A stretch of DNA of 8,948 bases from Candidatus Omnitrophota bacterium (GTDB taxonomy: Bacteria > Omnitrophota > Koll11 > Gygaellales > Profunditerraquicolaceae): contig JAQULD010000064.1 in the NCBI GenBank assembly GCA_028719045.1, positions 1-8,948 on the forward strand, in the 5' to 3' direction. The translations under genes and the position numbers were made by a program. Positions 1 through 6,307 of this stretch are shown in pieces; the stretch's first letter is position 1, and the number at the start of each line of letters is the position of its first letter. The notes beneath the pieces are model-generated. The model was not told the origin of the DNA. It worked only from the letters and a program-made list of their open reading frames with translations, and searched no databases.

Positions 1-2
1 CG

Positions 3-1427
3 AAGGCCCAGCAGCCCATTACCCGGTATATATTTTCAAATTGCGGCGGGAAAGTATTTGATTTCGCCGGCCTTACGAACCTCGGCCAGCTGGCTTATTT
101 ATTGCAAAGGTCCCGGCTTTTGATCACCTGCGATACCGGCACTTTACAGTTAGCCAGTTATTTCGATAAGCCGATAGTCGCTATATTCGGCCCGAGCAAC
201 GAAAAGCGTTACGGCCCCTGGTCCGCCAGGTTTAGAGTGGTGAAACGTTCTCTTTTCTGCATGCCTTGTAAGGCCCCGCAGTGCCGGTTCGGCACGGTTG
301 AATGCATGAAGATGATAAAAACGGAAGATGTTTTACGGCAGGCAAGGTTTTTCCTGGAAGGCAAGGCTGTCCTTAACAGCCAGGCGGATATCAGGGACTT
401 TAAGCGCGTGTTGGTCGCGCGCACAGACAGGATAGGGGATGTCCTGCTTTCCACTCCGGTCATAAAAGCTTTAAGGGATTCCCTGCCTAATGCCTATATC
501 GCGATGATGGTCGGCCCCTACGCCAAAGAGATCGTGGAAGGCAATCCCTACCTTGACGAAGTGATAATATACGATAAAGATTCCAGCCATAAAAGCTGGG
601 CAAGTTCGCTTAAGTTCGCTCTGAACCTGAGGAAAAAGAAATTTGACCTGGCTGTCGTATTGCATCCCGTCAACCGCGTGCACCTGGTGTGTTTTCTGGC
701 GGGGATCCCCAGGAGGATAGGATACGACAGGAAAATGGGATTTTTGCTTACTGACAGGATCAAACACACAAAGCAACTGGGGCAAAAACACGAATCAGAA
801 TACAATCTGGAATTGTTAAAATACCTGGGTGTGGAAGCGCTTGATAAAACCATGTATATGCCTATAAAAGCGGCTTCGGAAAAATGGCTGGAAGAACTGT
901 TTGGCGCAGAAAAGATAAGCCCTCAGGACAAAATAATGGCGATCCATCCCGGGGCAAGCTGTATCTCTAAGATCTGGCCGGCGGAGAGGTTCGCGCAGGT
1001 CGCCGATAGAGCTATTGAAAAATACGGCTTTAAAGTATTGATCGTGGCAGGGCCTAAAGACAGAAAGACGGCGGAAACGGTCGCCGGCCTCATGCGCCAT
1101 GACGCGCTAAACCTTGCCGGTAAAACATCCGTAAGCCAGCTGGCAAGCGTCTTGAAAAGATGCAGTTTGTTTATTTCCAACGATTCAGGGCCGGTGCATA
1201 TCGCTTCAAGCGTTGGTACCCCGGTAATCTCCATATTCGGCAGAAGCCAGAAAGGCTTGAGCCCGAAGCGCTGGGGGCCGCAAGGGAAAATGGACAGGAT
1301 ATTGCATAAGCCGGAAGCGGGGTGTTTGGAGTGCCTTGCCCATAACTGCGTTAAGCAGTTCGCCTGCCTCAGGGCGATAAGCGTGGAGGATGTTTTGAGG
1401 GCTATGGCCGATATATTGGGCGGATAG
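3..1427 (+). CDS. Two-module glycosyltransferase family 9 protein (ADP-heptose:LPS heptosyltransferase-like), 5' partial
   Basis: The frame is open from the left edge, so the true start lies outside; 474 residues are visible. A TTG at 102 could pass for a start but lies inside conserved sequence. Visible residues 1-120 are the C-terminal half of one GT9 module: ITCDTGTLQLAS and IFGPSNEKRYGPW are the nucleotide-sugar site, followed by a Cys quartet (C86, C89, C94, C101). After a short linker, a complete second module starts near residue 134 with KRVLVARTDRIGDVLLSTPV. It continues through AIHPGAS, ISNDSGPVHIAS and IFGRS to a second Cys quartet (C441, C444, C449, C455). Family members transfer heptose or related sugars from ADP-sugar donors to lipopolysaccharide core at the inner face of the cytoplasmic membrane. 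The specific sugar cannot be told. The fold is certain; the fusion is odd, since family members are usually single modules of about 350 residues. Confidence 0.9.
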   Translation, partial: KAQQPITRYIFSNCGGKVFDFAGLTNLGQLAYLLQRSRLLITCDTGTLQLASYFDKPIVAIFGPSNEKRYGPWSARFRVVKRSLFCMPCKAPQCRFGTVECMKMIKTEDVLRQARFFLEGKAVLNSQADIRDFKRVLVARTDRIGDVLLSTPVIKALRDSLPNAYIAMMVGPYAKEIVEGNPYLDEVIIYDKDSSHKSWASSLKFALNLRKKKFDLAVVLHPVNRVHLVCFLAGIPRRIGYDRKMGFLLTDRIKHTKQLGQKHESEYNLELLKYLGVEALDKTMYMPIKAASEKWLEELFGAEKISPQDKIMAIHPGASCISKIWPAERFAQVADRAIEKYGFKVLIVAGPKDRKTAETVAGLMRHDALNLAGKTSVSQLASVLKRCSLFISNDSGPVHIASSVGTPVISIFGRSQKGLSPKRWGPQGKMDRILHKPEAGCLECLAHNCVKQFACLRAISVEDVLRAMADILGG

Positions 1428-1440
1428 GCCTTGAATTCTA

Positions 1441-1468
1441 TTGACAAACAGCGTATTTTCTTTATAAT
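1441..1468 (+). promoter_or_regulatory. Sigma-70-type promoter upstream of the PTS EIIA gene
   Basis: TTGACA at 1441-1446 and TATAAT at 1463-1468 both match the housekeeping consensus exactly, with a 16-base spacer. This would start transcription near 1475. It sits 13 bases after the stop of the glycosyltransferase gene in the first intergenic gap, so the EIIA gene probably begins its own transcription unit. I saw no clear terminator hairpin between the glycosyltransferase stop and this promoter, so read-through is also possible. Confidence 0.75.
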
Positions 1469-1474
1469 AATAAC

Positions 1475-1602
1475 ATATAAACCTCGGGTATTTCCCTCCT
1501 GAAAATTAGCTATAACCAGTGGAAATAACATATGTTAAAGCAACCAGCCGCTAATAAATAAACGCAGGTAAATTCAGTTTAAGAGGAGGCAGAAGGCCAC
1601 AA
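1475..1602 (+). promoter_or_regulatory. 5' leader and ribosome binding site of the EIIA gene
   Basis: The predicted transcript would have a leader of about 128 bases. Two Shine-Dalgarno-like runs precede the ATG: AGGAGG at 1584-1589 (13 bases from the start, rather far) and AGAAGG at 1591-1596 (6 bases, well placed). A CCTCCT at 1495-1500 is exactly complementary to the first run and could pair with it, but it is only six base pairs across an 83-base loop. I recognise no known riboswitch. A nine-codon frame at 1532-1561 has no ribosome site and is not called. Confidence 0.4.
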
Positions 1603-2076
1603 ATGAGCGCAGAAAAATCCGGAGTTAGGTTGACAAAATTGATAAAAGAAAAATGTATCGAATTGGAACTGAAGGAAAAAACAAAAAATAAATTGCTTGA
1701 CGAATTGGTGGGTGTCTTGGCCGGTTCAGGCAAGCTTAAGGATAAAAAGGCTTTTCTTGGCGCGTTGACGAAACGTGAGAAATTAGGTTCCACCGGCATA
1801 GGTAACGGCGTGGCTATACCTCACGCGAAGTCGGAAAAAGTAAAAGATTTCATCCTCGCTTTTGGCAGGCATGAAGAGGGAGTGGATTTTGGCGCTTTAG
1901 ACGGCGAGAAAACTTATCTGTTTTTCGCGCTGGCTTCTCCCGCGGAAGATGTGGGCAACCATCTTAAGATCCTGGCGGAAATTTCAAAGCTGGTAAAAGA
2001 TAAATTTATCGTGGAAAACCTGAAAGTCGCCAAGACCAAGAAAGACATATTAAAGATAATTTCAACCTATGGGTAA
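1603..2076 (+). CDS. PTS EIIA domain protein, fructose/mannitol/nitrogen (PtsN-like) type
   Basis: This is a 157-residue single-domain phosphotransferase EIIA of type 2. The signature is REKLGSTGIGNGVAIPHAK, with His74 as the expected phosphorylation site, and a second His at 120 in VGNHLKIL, which is also conserved in PtsN-like proteins. In the family, phosphate passes from HPr or NPr to this His and then either to an EIIB for sugar uptake or, in PtsN-type proteins, nowhere: the protein acts as a regulator of potassium and nitrogen systems. No EIIB, EIIC, HPr or EI gene is in the window, so a regulatory role is more likely than transport, but this is inference. It is cytoplasmic, with no signal peptide or membrane segment. 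The ATG at 1603 is supported by the ribosome site at 1591-1596. Confidence 0.9.
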   Translation: MSAEKSGVRLTKLIKEKCIELELKEKTKNKLLDELVGVLAGSGKLKDKKAFLGALTKREKLGSTGIGNGVAIPHAKSEKVKDFILAFGRHEEGVDFGALDGEKTYLFFALASPAEDVGNHLKILAEISKLVKDKFIVENLKVAKTKKDILKIISTYG

Positions 2077-2132
2077 TTAAGCAACCCGCCTTGCCGTAAG
2101 AACTTATCTAAAAAAAACCCTTAATTGAATAA

Positions 2133-3308
2133 ATGCGGACAGCCAAATACCTGATAATTACCGCTGTTGTATTGTTGTTTTCAACTTGCGCGCTCGCCCT
2201 GGAGGAGCAGGTTAAAGAAAACACGCTTTTATTCTTTTTTTCTCCTTCCTGCAATGAATGTATAAAGGTGAGAAGCGGTTTAATGGCCGGGATAGAAGTA
2301 AAATATAAAGGCAGGATAACCGTAGAATACAGGGATATAACAGATCTTTCTAATTATAAATTTCTTCTCGGGCTAAAAGACCAATACGGCCCGCCTGCAA
2401 ATAACAGCCTGCCCGTGATATTCTTCAAAAACCGTTTCTTGAGCGGGGAGGCCCAGATACAGGAAAACCTGGATAACCTGCTTTCGGCCGCATACGAAAA
2501 ACAAAGCCTTCCCGCCGGTAAAGCTAAACACGCGGACCTGATTTCGCTTTTTTTGTCTTTTACGCCGCTGGCTGTCATAGGCGCCGGGCTTGTGGACGGC
2601 ATCAATCCCTGCGCTTTTACCGTGATCGTGTTTTTTATTTCCTTCCTGGCGCTGCAGGGGTATAAAAAGAGCGAATTGGTTATCGTGGGGATATTTTTTA
2701 TATTCGCCGTGTTTTGCGCCTATCTTTTGATCGGGCTTGGTTTATTCAATTTCCTGTACCGGATAGAAGGGTTCTGGTTTGTTAAAAAAATCATTAATTT
2801 TTCCATAGGCATCTTCAGTTTGATCGTGGGAGCGCTGGCTGTTTTCGATATATATAAGTACAAAAAAAGCAAAAGCACGGACAATCAGACTTTGCAGCTT
2901 CCTAAAGCGGTAAAAGACCAGATACACCGCCTGATCGGCCTGCATTATAGAAAACAGAAAGGCCAGGAACAGGACACTAAAAAGCTGCACATCTCGAGGC
3001 TTATTTTAAGCGCTTTCGTTACCGGTTTTCTCGTTTCGATACTGGAGGCTATTTGCACGGGGCAAATGTATCTGCCGACCATAACCCTGGTGCTGAAAGC
3101 GACGCATCTTAAGATGCAGGCTTTTATGTACCTTGTGGTTTATAATCTCATGTTTATCGTGCCGTTGATCGGGGTATTTCTCCTCGCGTTGTTCGGCGCC
3201 ACTTCCGAGCAGATGACCAAGGTGTTCAAAAGCAATTTCATGCTAGTAAAAACATTGATGGCGGTAGTGTTTTTTGGATTAGGGATATTTTTAACCTGGA
3301 GGGCGTAA
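2133..3308 (+). CDS. Exported thioredoxin domain fused to CcdA/DsbD-type transmembrane thiol-disulfide transporter
   Basis: The protein has 391 residues. Residues 1-22 look like a signal peptide (cleavage after ALA). Residues 25-125 form a thioredoxin-like domain with CNEC (C40, C43) in FFFSPSCNEC and a probable cis-proline P94 in SLPVIFF. From about 135 a multi-pass membrane domain carries the two hallmark cysteines of the CcdA/DsbD family: C160 in GINPCAF and C308 in EAICTGQMYLPT. In that family the membrane cysteines take electrons from cytoplasmic thioredoxin and pass them outward to reduce periplasmic thiols. Here the outer thioredoxin is at the N-terminus, whereas in DsbD it is at the C-terminus. 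A basic, polar loop (about 242-287) splits the membrane domain. The ATG directly follows an in-frame TAA and gives the full signal peptide, although no Shine-Dalgarno is visible. It is translationally coupled (TAATG) to the DUF1573 gene. The exact substrate is unknown. Confidence 0.85.
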   Translation: MRTAKYLIITAVVLLFSTCALALEEQVKENTLLFFFSPSCNECIKVRSGLMAGIEVKYKGRITVEYRDITDLSNYKFLLGLKDQYGPPANNSLPVIFFKNRFLSGEAQIQENLDNLLSAAYEKQSLPAGKAKHADLISLFLSFTPLAVIGAGLVDGINPCAFTVIVFFISFLALQGYKKSELVIVGIFFIFAVFCAYLLIGLGLFNFLYRIEGFWFVKKIINFSIGIFSLIVGALAVFDIYKYKKSKSTDNQTLQLPKAVKDQIHRLIGLHYRKQKGQEQDTKKLHISRLILSAFVTGFLVSILEAICTGQMYLPTITLVLKATHLKMQAFMYLVVYNLMFIVPLIGVFLLALFGATSEQMTKVFKSNFMLVKTLMAVVFFGLGIFLTWRA

Positions 3309-3733
3309 TGGCTAGGATCATATTCGCGTTTTTGTTGTTGTTCTTTTTTGTTCCGCAGACAGGCTGTTTTTCTCAGGGGCAGAAAGAACAGCCTCCGCAG
3401 GCAGCGGCGCAAAAAACGGAAAATCCTGATTCCTGGGATTTCGGCGAGGTCAATCAGGGAGACATCGTAACCCACGAATTCATAGTTACGAATACCACGA
3501 AAAAAATGCTTAATATCAAGGATGTGAACAGTTCCTGCGGATGCACAGTTTCGGCGATCAAGAAAAGAATACTCGCGCCCGGAGAATCCGCCGTCCTTGA
3601 GGTCAAATTCAACAGCAGGGGATATTACGGCTGGGCGCAGCAATATGTTTATGTCCATACGGATAATACGGATAACCCGCTTTTAAGGTTTATAATCAGG
3701 GCGAACGTTTTACCCCCTTTAAAAAAGAAATAA
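3308..3733 (+). CDS. Exported DUF1573 domain protein
   Basis: The protein has 141 residues. Residues 1-20 form a hydrophobic export signal ending in QTGC. This could be a lipoprotein signal with C20 lipidated, but the -3 residue is Gln rather than the usual Leu, so lipidation is uncertain. Residues about 43-135 match DUF1573: WDFGEVNQGDIVTHEF, then VNSSCGCTV with a Cys-x-Cys pair (C77, C79), then LAPGESAVLEVKF. The domain is Ig-like/ASPM-like in fold, found in secreted or periplasmic proteins, and of unsettled function. The ATG overlaps the stop of the upstream gene by one base. GGAGGG at 3298-3303 serves as ribosome site. The coupling to a thiol-disulfide transporter suggests the CxC pair could be its redox client or partner, which is inference. 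Confidence 0.85.
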   Translation: MARIIFAFLLLFFFVPQTGCFSQGQKEQPPQAAAQKTENPDSWDFGEVNQGDIVTHEFIVTNTTKKMLNIKDVNSSCGCTVSAIKKRILAPGESAVLEVKFNSRGYYGWAQQYVYVHTDNTDNPLLRFIIRANVLPPLKKK

Positions 3734-3757
3734 TAAGCGGTTAAGGAGGAATAGAAA

Positions 3758-4735
3758 ATGTTTTGGCTAAAATTCAGGATGTGGATGCTGTTAGCTGTGC
3801 TTTTCGGGATCATATACGCCGTAATCGTCATGATCGGCGCCGCTATGGGGATAAGCAATTTTTATTTTTACCTCTTTGTGTCTTTGGCGATGATGTTCGT
3901 CCAGTATTTGATCGGGCCGAAGATCGTGGAATGGTCCATGCAGGTAAAATACATAAAGAGGGAAGAAAATCCCAGGTTGTTCCAGATAGTGGAAAGCCTG
4001 GCGATAAAAGCCCAGATACCGATGCCCAGGATCGGGGTCGCGCAGATCGAGATACCAAACGCTTTCGCTTTCGGCAGAAGCTTAAGGGACGGGCGTGTCT
4101 GTGTCACCCAGGGTATATTAAGGCTCTTGAATGAAGAGGAGTTAAAAGCCGTACTCGGGCATGAACTTACCCATTTAAAAAACAAGGACGTTTTGACTAT
4201 AACCCTGCTTTCGGTCATTCCTATGATCATGTACAGGATAGCCTGGCAGTTTTTATTTTTCGGCAGAAGGCGCGATGAAAGGGGAGGCAATACCATGTTA
4301 CTGGGCATCCTCGCTTTTCTTTTCTATTTTATCACCAATCTGCTCGTGCTTTACGCTTCCCGTATACGGGAGTATTTCGCCGACAGGGGATCGGTCGCTT
4401 TGGGCAATAAACCCTCGGTGCTTGCTACAAGCCTGTATAAACTTGTTTATGGCTCAGCGCGTATGGACAAGGATTCCATAAAACAGGTGGAGGGGCTTAA
4501 GGCTTTTTTTGTGAACGACCCGTCGCAGGCATTGCATGAGATCCGCGAGCTAAGCCAGTTAGATATCGACAAGAGCGGCACGCTTGATACTTCGGAGCTT
4601 GAACTTTTAAAGAATAAAAATATACGCCTGGGATTCGGGGACAAGCTTTTGGAGCTACTAAGCACCCATCCCAATATGCTCAAGCGCATAAAGCAGCTTT
4701 CGCAATACCAGACTGCAGGGGCGGAGAAGCCTTAA
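3758..4735 (+). CDS. htpX: HtpX-like M48 family membrane zinc metalloprotease with an EF-hand loop
   Basis: The protein has 325 residues. Two N-terminal membrane segments (about 8-30 and 35-57) precede the catalytic part, which has HELTH (H135, E136, H139) as the zinc and catalytic motif. Further hydrophobic segments lie at about 145-167 and 179-200. SRIREYFADR supplies the third zinc ligand, Glu205, and STHPNMLKRI is the conserved C-terminal motif. HtpX proteases sit in the inner membrane with the active site in the cytoplasm and degrade misfolded membrane proteins under stress. A perfect EF-hand loop occupies residues 269-280, lengthening the protein beyond the usual 280-300 residues. The Shine-Dalgarno AAGGAGGA at 3743-3750 sits 7 bases before the ATG and fixes the start. 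It lies 24 bases after the DUF1573 stop, so it may share the envelope transcript. Confidence 0.93.
   Translation: MFWLKFRMWMLLAVLFGIIYAVIVMIGAAMGISNFYFYLFVSLAMMFVQYLIGPKIVEWSMQVKYIKREENPRLFQIVESLAIKAQIPMPRIGVAQIEIPNAFAFGRSLRDGRVCVTQGILRLLNEEELKAVLGHELTHLKNKDVLTITLLSVIPMIMYRIAWQFLFFGRRRDERGGNTMLLGILAFLFYFITNLLVLYASRIREYFADRGSVALGNKPSVLATSLYKLVYGSARMDKDSIKQVEGLKAFFVNDPSQALHEIRELSQLDIDKSGTLDTSELELLKNKNIRLGFGDKLLELLSTHPNMLKRIKQLSQYQTAGAEKP
4562..4597 (+). other. EF-hand-like calcium-binding loop inside the htpX gene
   Basis: Residues 269-280 of the protease read DIDKSGTLDTSE. This gives the 12-residue EF-hand pattern: Asp at positions 1, 3 and 9, Ser at 5, Gly at 6, a hydrophobic residue at 8 and Glu at 12. 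It is flanked by helix-prone stretches, DPSQALHEIRELSQL before and LELLKNKN after. Only one loop is visible; EF-hands usually pair, so it may pair with a second copy by dimerisation or bind weakly. The loop lies between the third zinc ligand and the C-terminal STHP motif, which is on the cytoplasmic side if the topology follows HtpX. Confidence 0.7.
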
Positions 4736-4794
4736 ATAACCCCACGCGATTTTTTCTTTCCGGCATCATATTTTCACAGGAAAATCGAAAAAAT

Positions 4795-4823
4795 TTGACA
4801 ATGAAGGTGTTTTGTGATATCTT
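4795..4823 (+). promoter_or_regulatory. Promoter of the rex-nfnAB-hydG operon
   Basis: TTGACA at 4795-4800 is a perfect -35. After a 17-base spacer, TATCTT at 4818-4823 is the -10, preceded by TG at 4815-4816 in the extended -10 position. The predicted start of transcription is near 4830. This lies in the 127-base gap between htpX and the chosen rex start. I saw no convincing terminator for htpX in the same gap. Confidence 0.7.
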
Positions 4824-4827
4824 TTAT

Positions 4828-4845
4828 TTGTGAAAAAAATAACAA
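4828..4845 (+). promoter_or_regulatory. Candidate Rex operator over the transcription start of rex
   Basis: The 18 bases read TTGTGAAAAAAATAACAA. Against the Rex consensus TTGTGAA-N4-TTCACAA, the left half-site is perfect and the right half-site matches 5 of 7 positions. It starts five bases after the -10 and covers the expected +1, a position where bound repressor would block RNA polymerase. Rex proteins commonly repress their own gene and release DNA when NADH rises. The site call is from sequence match only. Confidence 0.6.
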
Positions 4846-4862
4846 AGTGGGAAAAGCGTTCC

Positions 4863-5501
4863 ATGATGAAAGATAAACAATATATACCGCAGGAAACCGC
4901 CAAGCGCTTAAGCCTTTACTTAAGGAGTTTGAGGAGGCTGGCCAGGGAAAATAAAAATATCGCTTCTTCCGAGGAAATCGTCCGGTTCCTTAATATTTCC
5001 TCCGTGCAGCTGCGTAAGGATCTTTCTTACTTCGGGGAATTCGGCAGGCGGGGGGTGGGCTATAATGTGGAGTTGCTCAAAAAAGAAATAGGAAAGATCC
5101 TGGGCACTGATGTGGTCTGGAAAATAGCGCTTGTCGGGGTAGGTAAGCTCGGGTCCGCCTTATTAAGGTATCCGGGATTCCTGGAGTTTAACCTCCAGAT
5201 AATTTGCGCCTTTGACAACCGGAAAGAAAAGATCGGCAAGGTCTTTGAGGGCGTCAAGATCGAAGACACCTCCAAAATGATGCAGGTGGTCAGCGATAAC
5301 GGGATCAAGATCGCGGTGCTCGCGGTTTCCGCGGAAGCCGCGCAGCAAGTCAGCGAAGAGCTGGTCAAATGCGGCGTTAAGGCGATACTTAATTTTTCCC
5401 CCGTTAACCTTATCCTGCCCGGGAGCGTGTTTGTCTCTAATGTTGATATGGCCTCTGAGCTGGAGAGCCTGGTTTATAAACTTAAAAGAGGGCTGGTTTA
5501 A
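4863..5501 (+). CDS. rex: Redox-sensing transcriptional repressor Rex
   Basis: The protein has 212 residues from the chosen ATG. The N-terminal winged helix (about 8-70) contains IPQETAKRLSLYLR and a recognition region SSVQLRKDLSYFGEFG followed by RRGVGYNV, all typical of Rex. The Rossmann domain has the NAD(H) loop GVGKLG (residues 92-97), AFDN with its Asp near 118, NFSPVNLILP, and the C-terminal helix VDMASELESLVYKL that swaps between subunits. Rex dimers bind DNA when NAD+ is high and let go when NADH is high. An in-frame GTG at 4830 would add 11 residues, but it coincides with the predicted transcription start and lies in the operator, while the ATG gives the usual Rex N-terminus. A second ATG follows directly at 4866. 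The gene leads a four-gene operon, with the next start five bases after its stop. Confidence 0.93.
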   Translation: MMKDKQYIPQETAKRLSLYLRSLRRLARENKNIASSEEIVRFLNISSVQLRKDLSYFGEFGRRGVGYNVELLKKEIGKILGTDVVWKIALVGVGKLGSALLRYPGFLEFNLQIICAFDNRKEKIGKVFEGVKIEDTSKMMQVVSDNGIKIAVLAVSAEAAQQVSEELVKCGVKAILNFSPVNLILPGSVFVSNVDMASELESLVYKLKRGLV

Positions 5502-5506
5502 ACGAA

Positions 5507-6307
5507 ATGTTTAAGATCCTGGAAAAGAAAAACTTAGGGCCCGGAATACAATGCATTTTACTAGACGCTCCCGTTATTGCCGCCAAGGCTTCGCCCGGCC
5601 AGTTTATTATGGTAAGGGTAAACGAGAGCGGCGAAAGGATCCCTCTTACAATTTCTGATTTTGACGCGGACAAAGGCACTATAACAGTTGTCTTCCAGGA
5701 GGCCGGAAAAACAACGCGCCTTTTGGGAGCGCTTGCCGCAGGTGAGGAGGTCCTTGATGTGCTGGGGCCGCAGGGGAATCCCAGCGAAGTGGAGGATTTC
5801 GGCAATGTTATCGTTATCGGAGGAGGAATAGGCGTCGCTCCGGTATATCCTTTGGCGAGGAAATTAAAAGAGAAAGCCAACAGTGTTACGGCTTTATTGG
5901 GATACAGGTCAAAAGAATATGTTTTCTGGGAAGAAAAAATACGTTCGGTAACGGACCGCGTATTTATAGCCACTAACGATGGTTCATACGGCAGTAAGGG
6001 GCTGGTTACGGACCTGCTTAAAGAAATCATAGGCCAGGGCGGAAAAATTGACCGGGTTTTTGCCATAGGGCCGACTATCATGATGAAGGCTGTTTCGGAG
6101 GCGACCAGGGACAGTCTCATCAAGACTATCGTAAGCCTGAATTCGCTTATGGTCTGCGGCATGGGTATGTGCGGAGCCTGCAGAGTGACTGTGGAGGGAA
6201 AAACCCGTTTTACCTGCATGGAGGGCCCGGATTTTGACGGACACGCTGTTGATTTCGAAGAATTGATGCAGCGTTTAAATACCTATAAAAATGAAGAAAA
6301 CCGATAA
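5507..6307 (+). CDS. nfnA: NfnA-like FAD/[2Fe-2S] subunit of NADH-dependent ferredoxin:NADP+ oxidoreductase (sulfide dehydrogenase subunit-like)
   Basis: The protein has 266 residues with ferredoxin-NADP reductase layout. The FAD part (about 1-95) includes RIPLTISD; the NAD(H) part begins with VIVIGGGIGVAPVYPLAR (101-118); the C-terminus holds a [2Fe-2S] site with C217, C222, C225 and C237 in MVCGMGMCGACRV and FTCMEGP. Such subunits pair with NfnB; the complex uses electron bifurcation to link NADH, NADPH and reduced ferredoxin in the cytoplasm. Related proteins include PyrK and the archaeal sulfide dehydrogenase subunit. Placement directly before an NfnB gene, with a 17-base overlap, favours Nfn over PyrK. 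Characterised NfnA proteins have Asp where this one has C217, so the cluster may be all-Cys here. No strong Shine-Dalgarno is visible; GAGGG near 5487 is rather far, and coupling to rex translation is likely. Confidence 0.88.
   Translation: MFKILEKKNLGPGIQCILLDAPVIAAKASPGQFIMVRVNESGERIPLTISDFDADKGTITVVFQEAGKTTRLLGALAAGEEVLDVLGPQGNPSEVEDFGNVIVIGGGIGVAPVYPLARKLKEKANSVTALLGYRSKEYVFWEEKIRSVTDRVFIATNDGSYGSKGLVTDLLKEIIGQGGKIDRVFAIGPTIMMKAVSEATRDSLIKTIVSLNSLMVCGMGMCGACRVTVEGKTRFTCMEGPDFDGHAVDFEELMQRLNTYKNEENR

Noticed and set aside
102..104. TTG as the start of the first glycosyltransferase gene
   Set aside because: The same frame is open to the left edge and encodes sensible GT9 sequence (for example FDFAGLTNLGQLAYLL) before it, so the gene begins outside the window.
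923..1531. Minus-strand open frame of 202 codons opposite the GT9 gene
   Set aside because: The + strand here encodes clear GT9 motifs; the antisense product shows no family features.
1532..1561. Nine-codon frame in the EIIA leader as a leader peptide
   Set aside because: It has no ribosome binding site and no run of regulatory codons; a frame this short is expected by chance.
2187..2189. Cys19 of the thioredoxin-CcdA protein as a lipoprotein cysteine
   Set aside because: The preceding residues FST do not fit a lipobox (Thr at -1), while ALA at 20-22 is a good signal peptidase I site.
4770..4785. Hairpin ATTTTC-ACAG-GAAAAT as a terminator after htpX
   Set aside because: The stem is six pairs, mostly A-T, and no T run follows it on the + strand.
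4830..4832. GTG as the start of rex
   Set aside because: It lies at the predicted transcription start and inside the Rex operator, and would add 11 residues not typical of Rex. ATG 4863 gives the usual N-terminus.
5482..6219. Minus-strand open frame of 245 codons opposite nfnA
   Set aside because: It mirrors a strongly conserved coding gene on the + strand, and its product is low-complexity Ser/Thr/Pro-rich with no recognisable domain.
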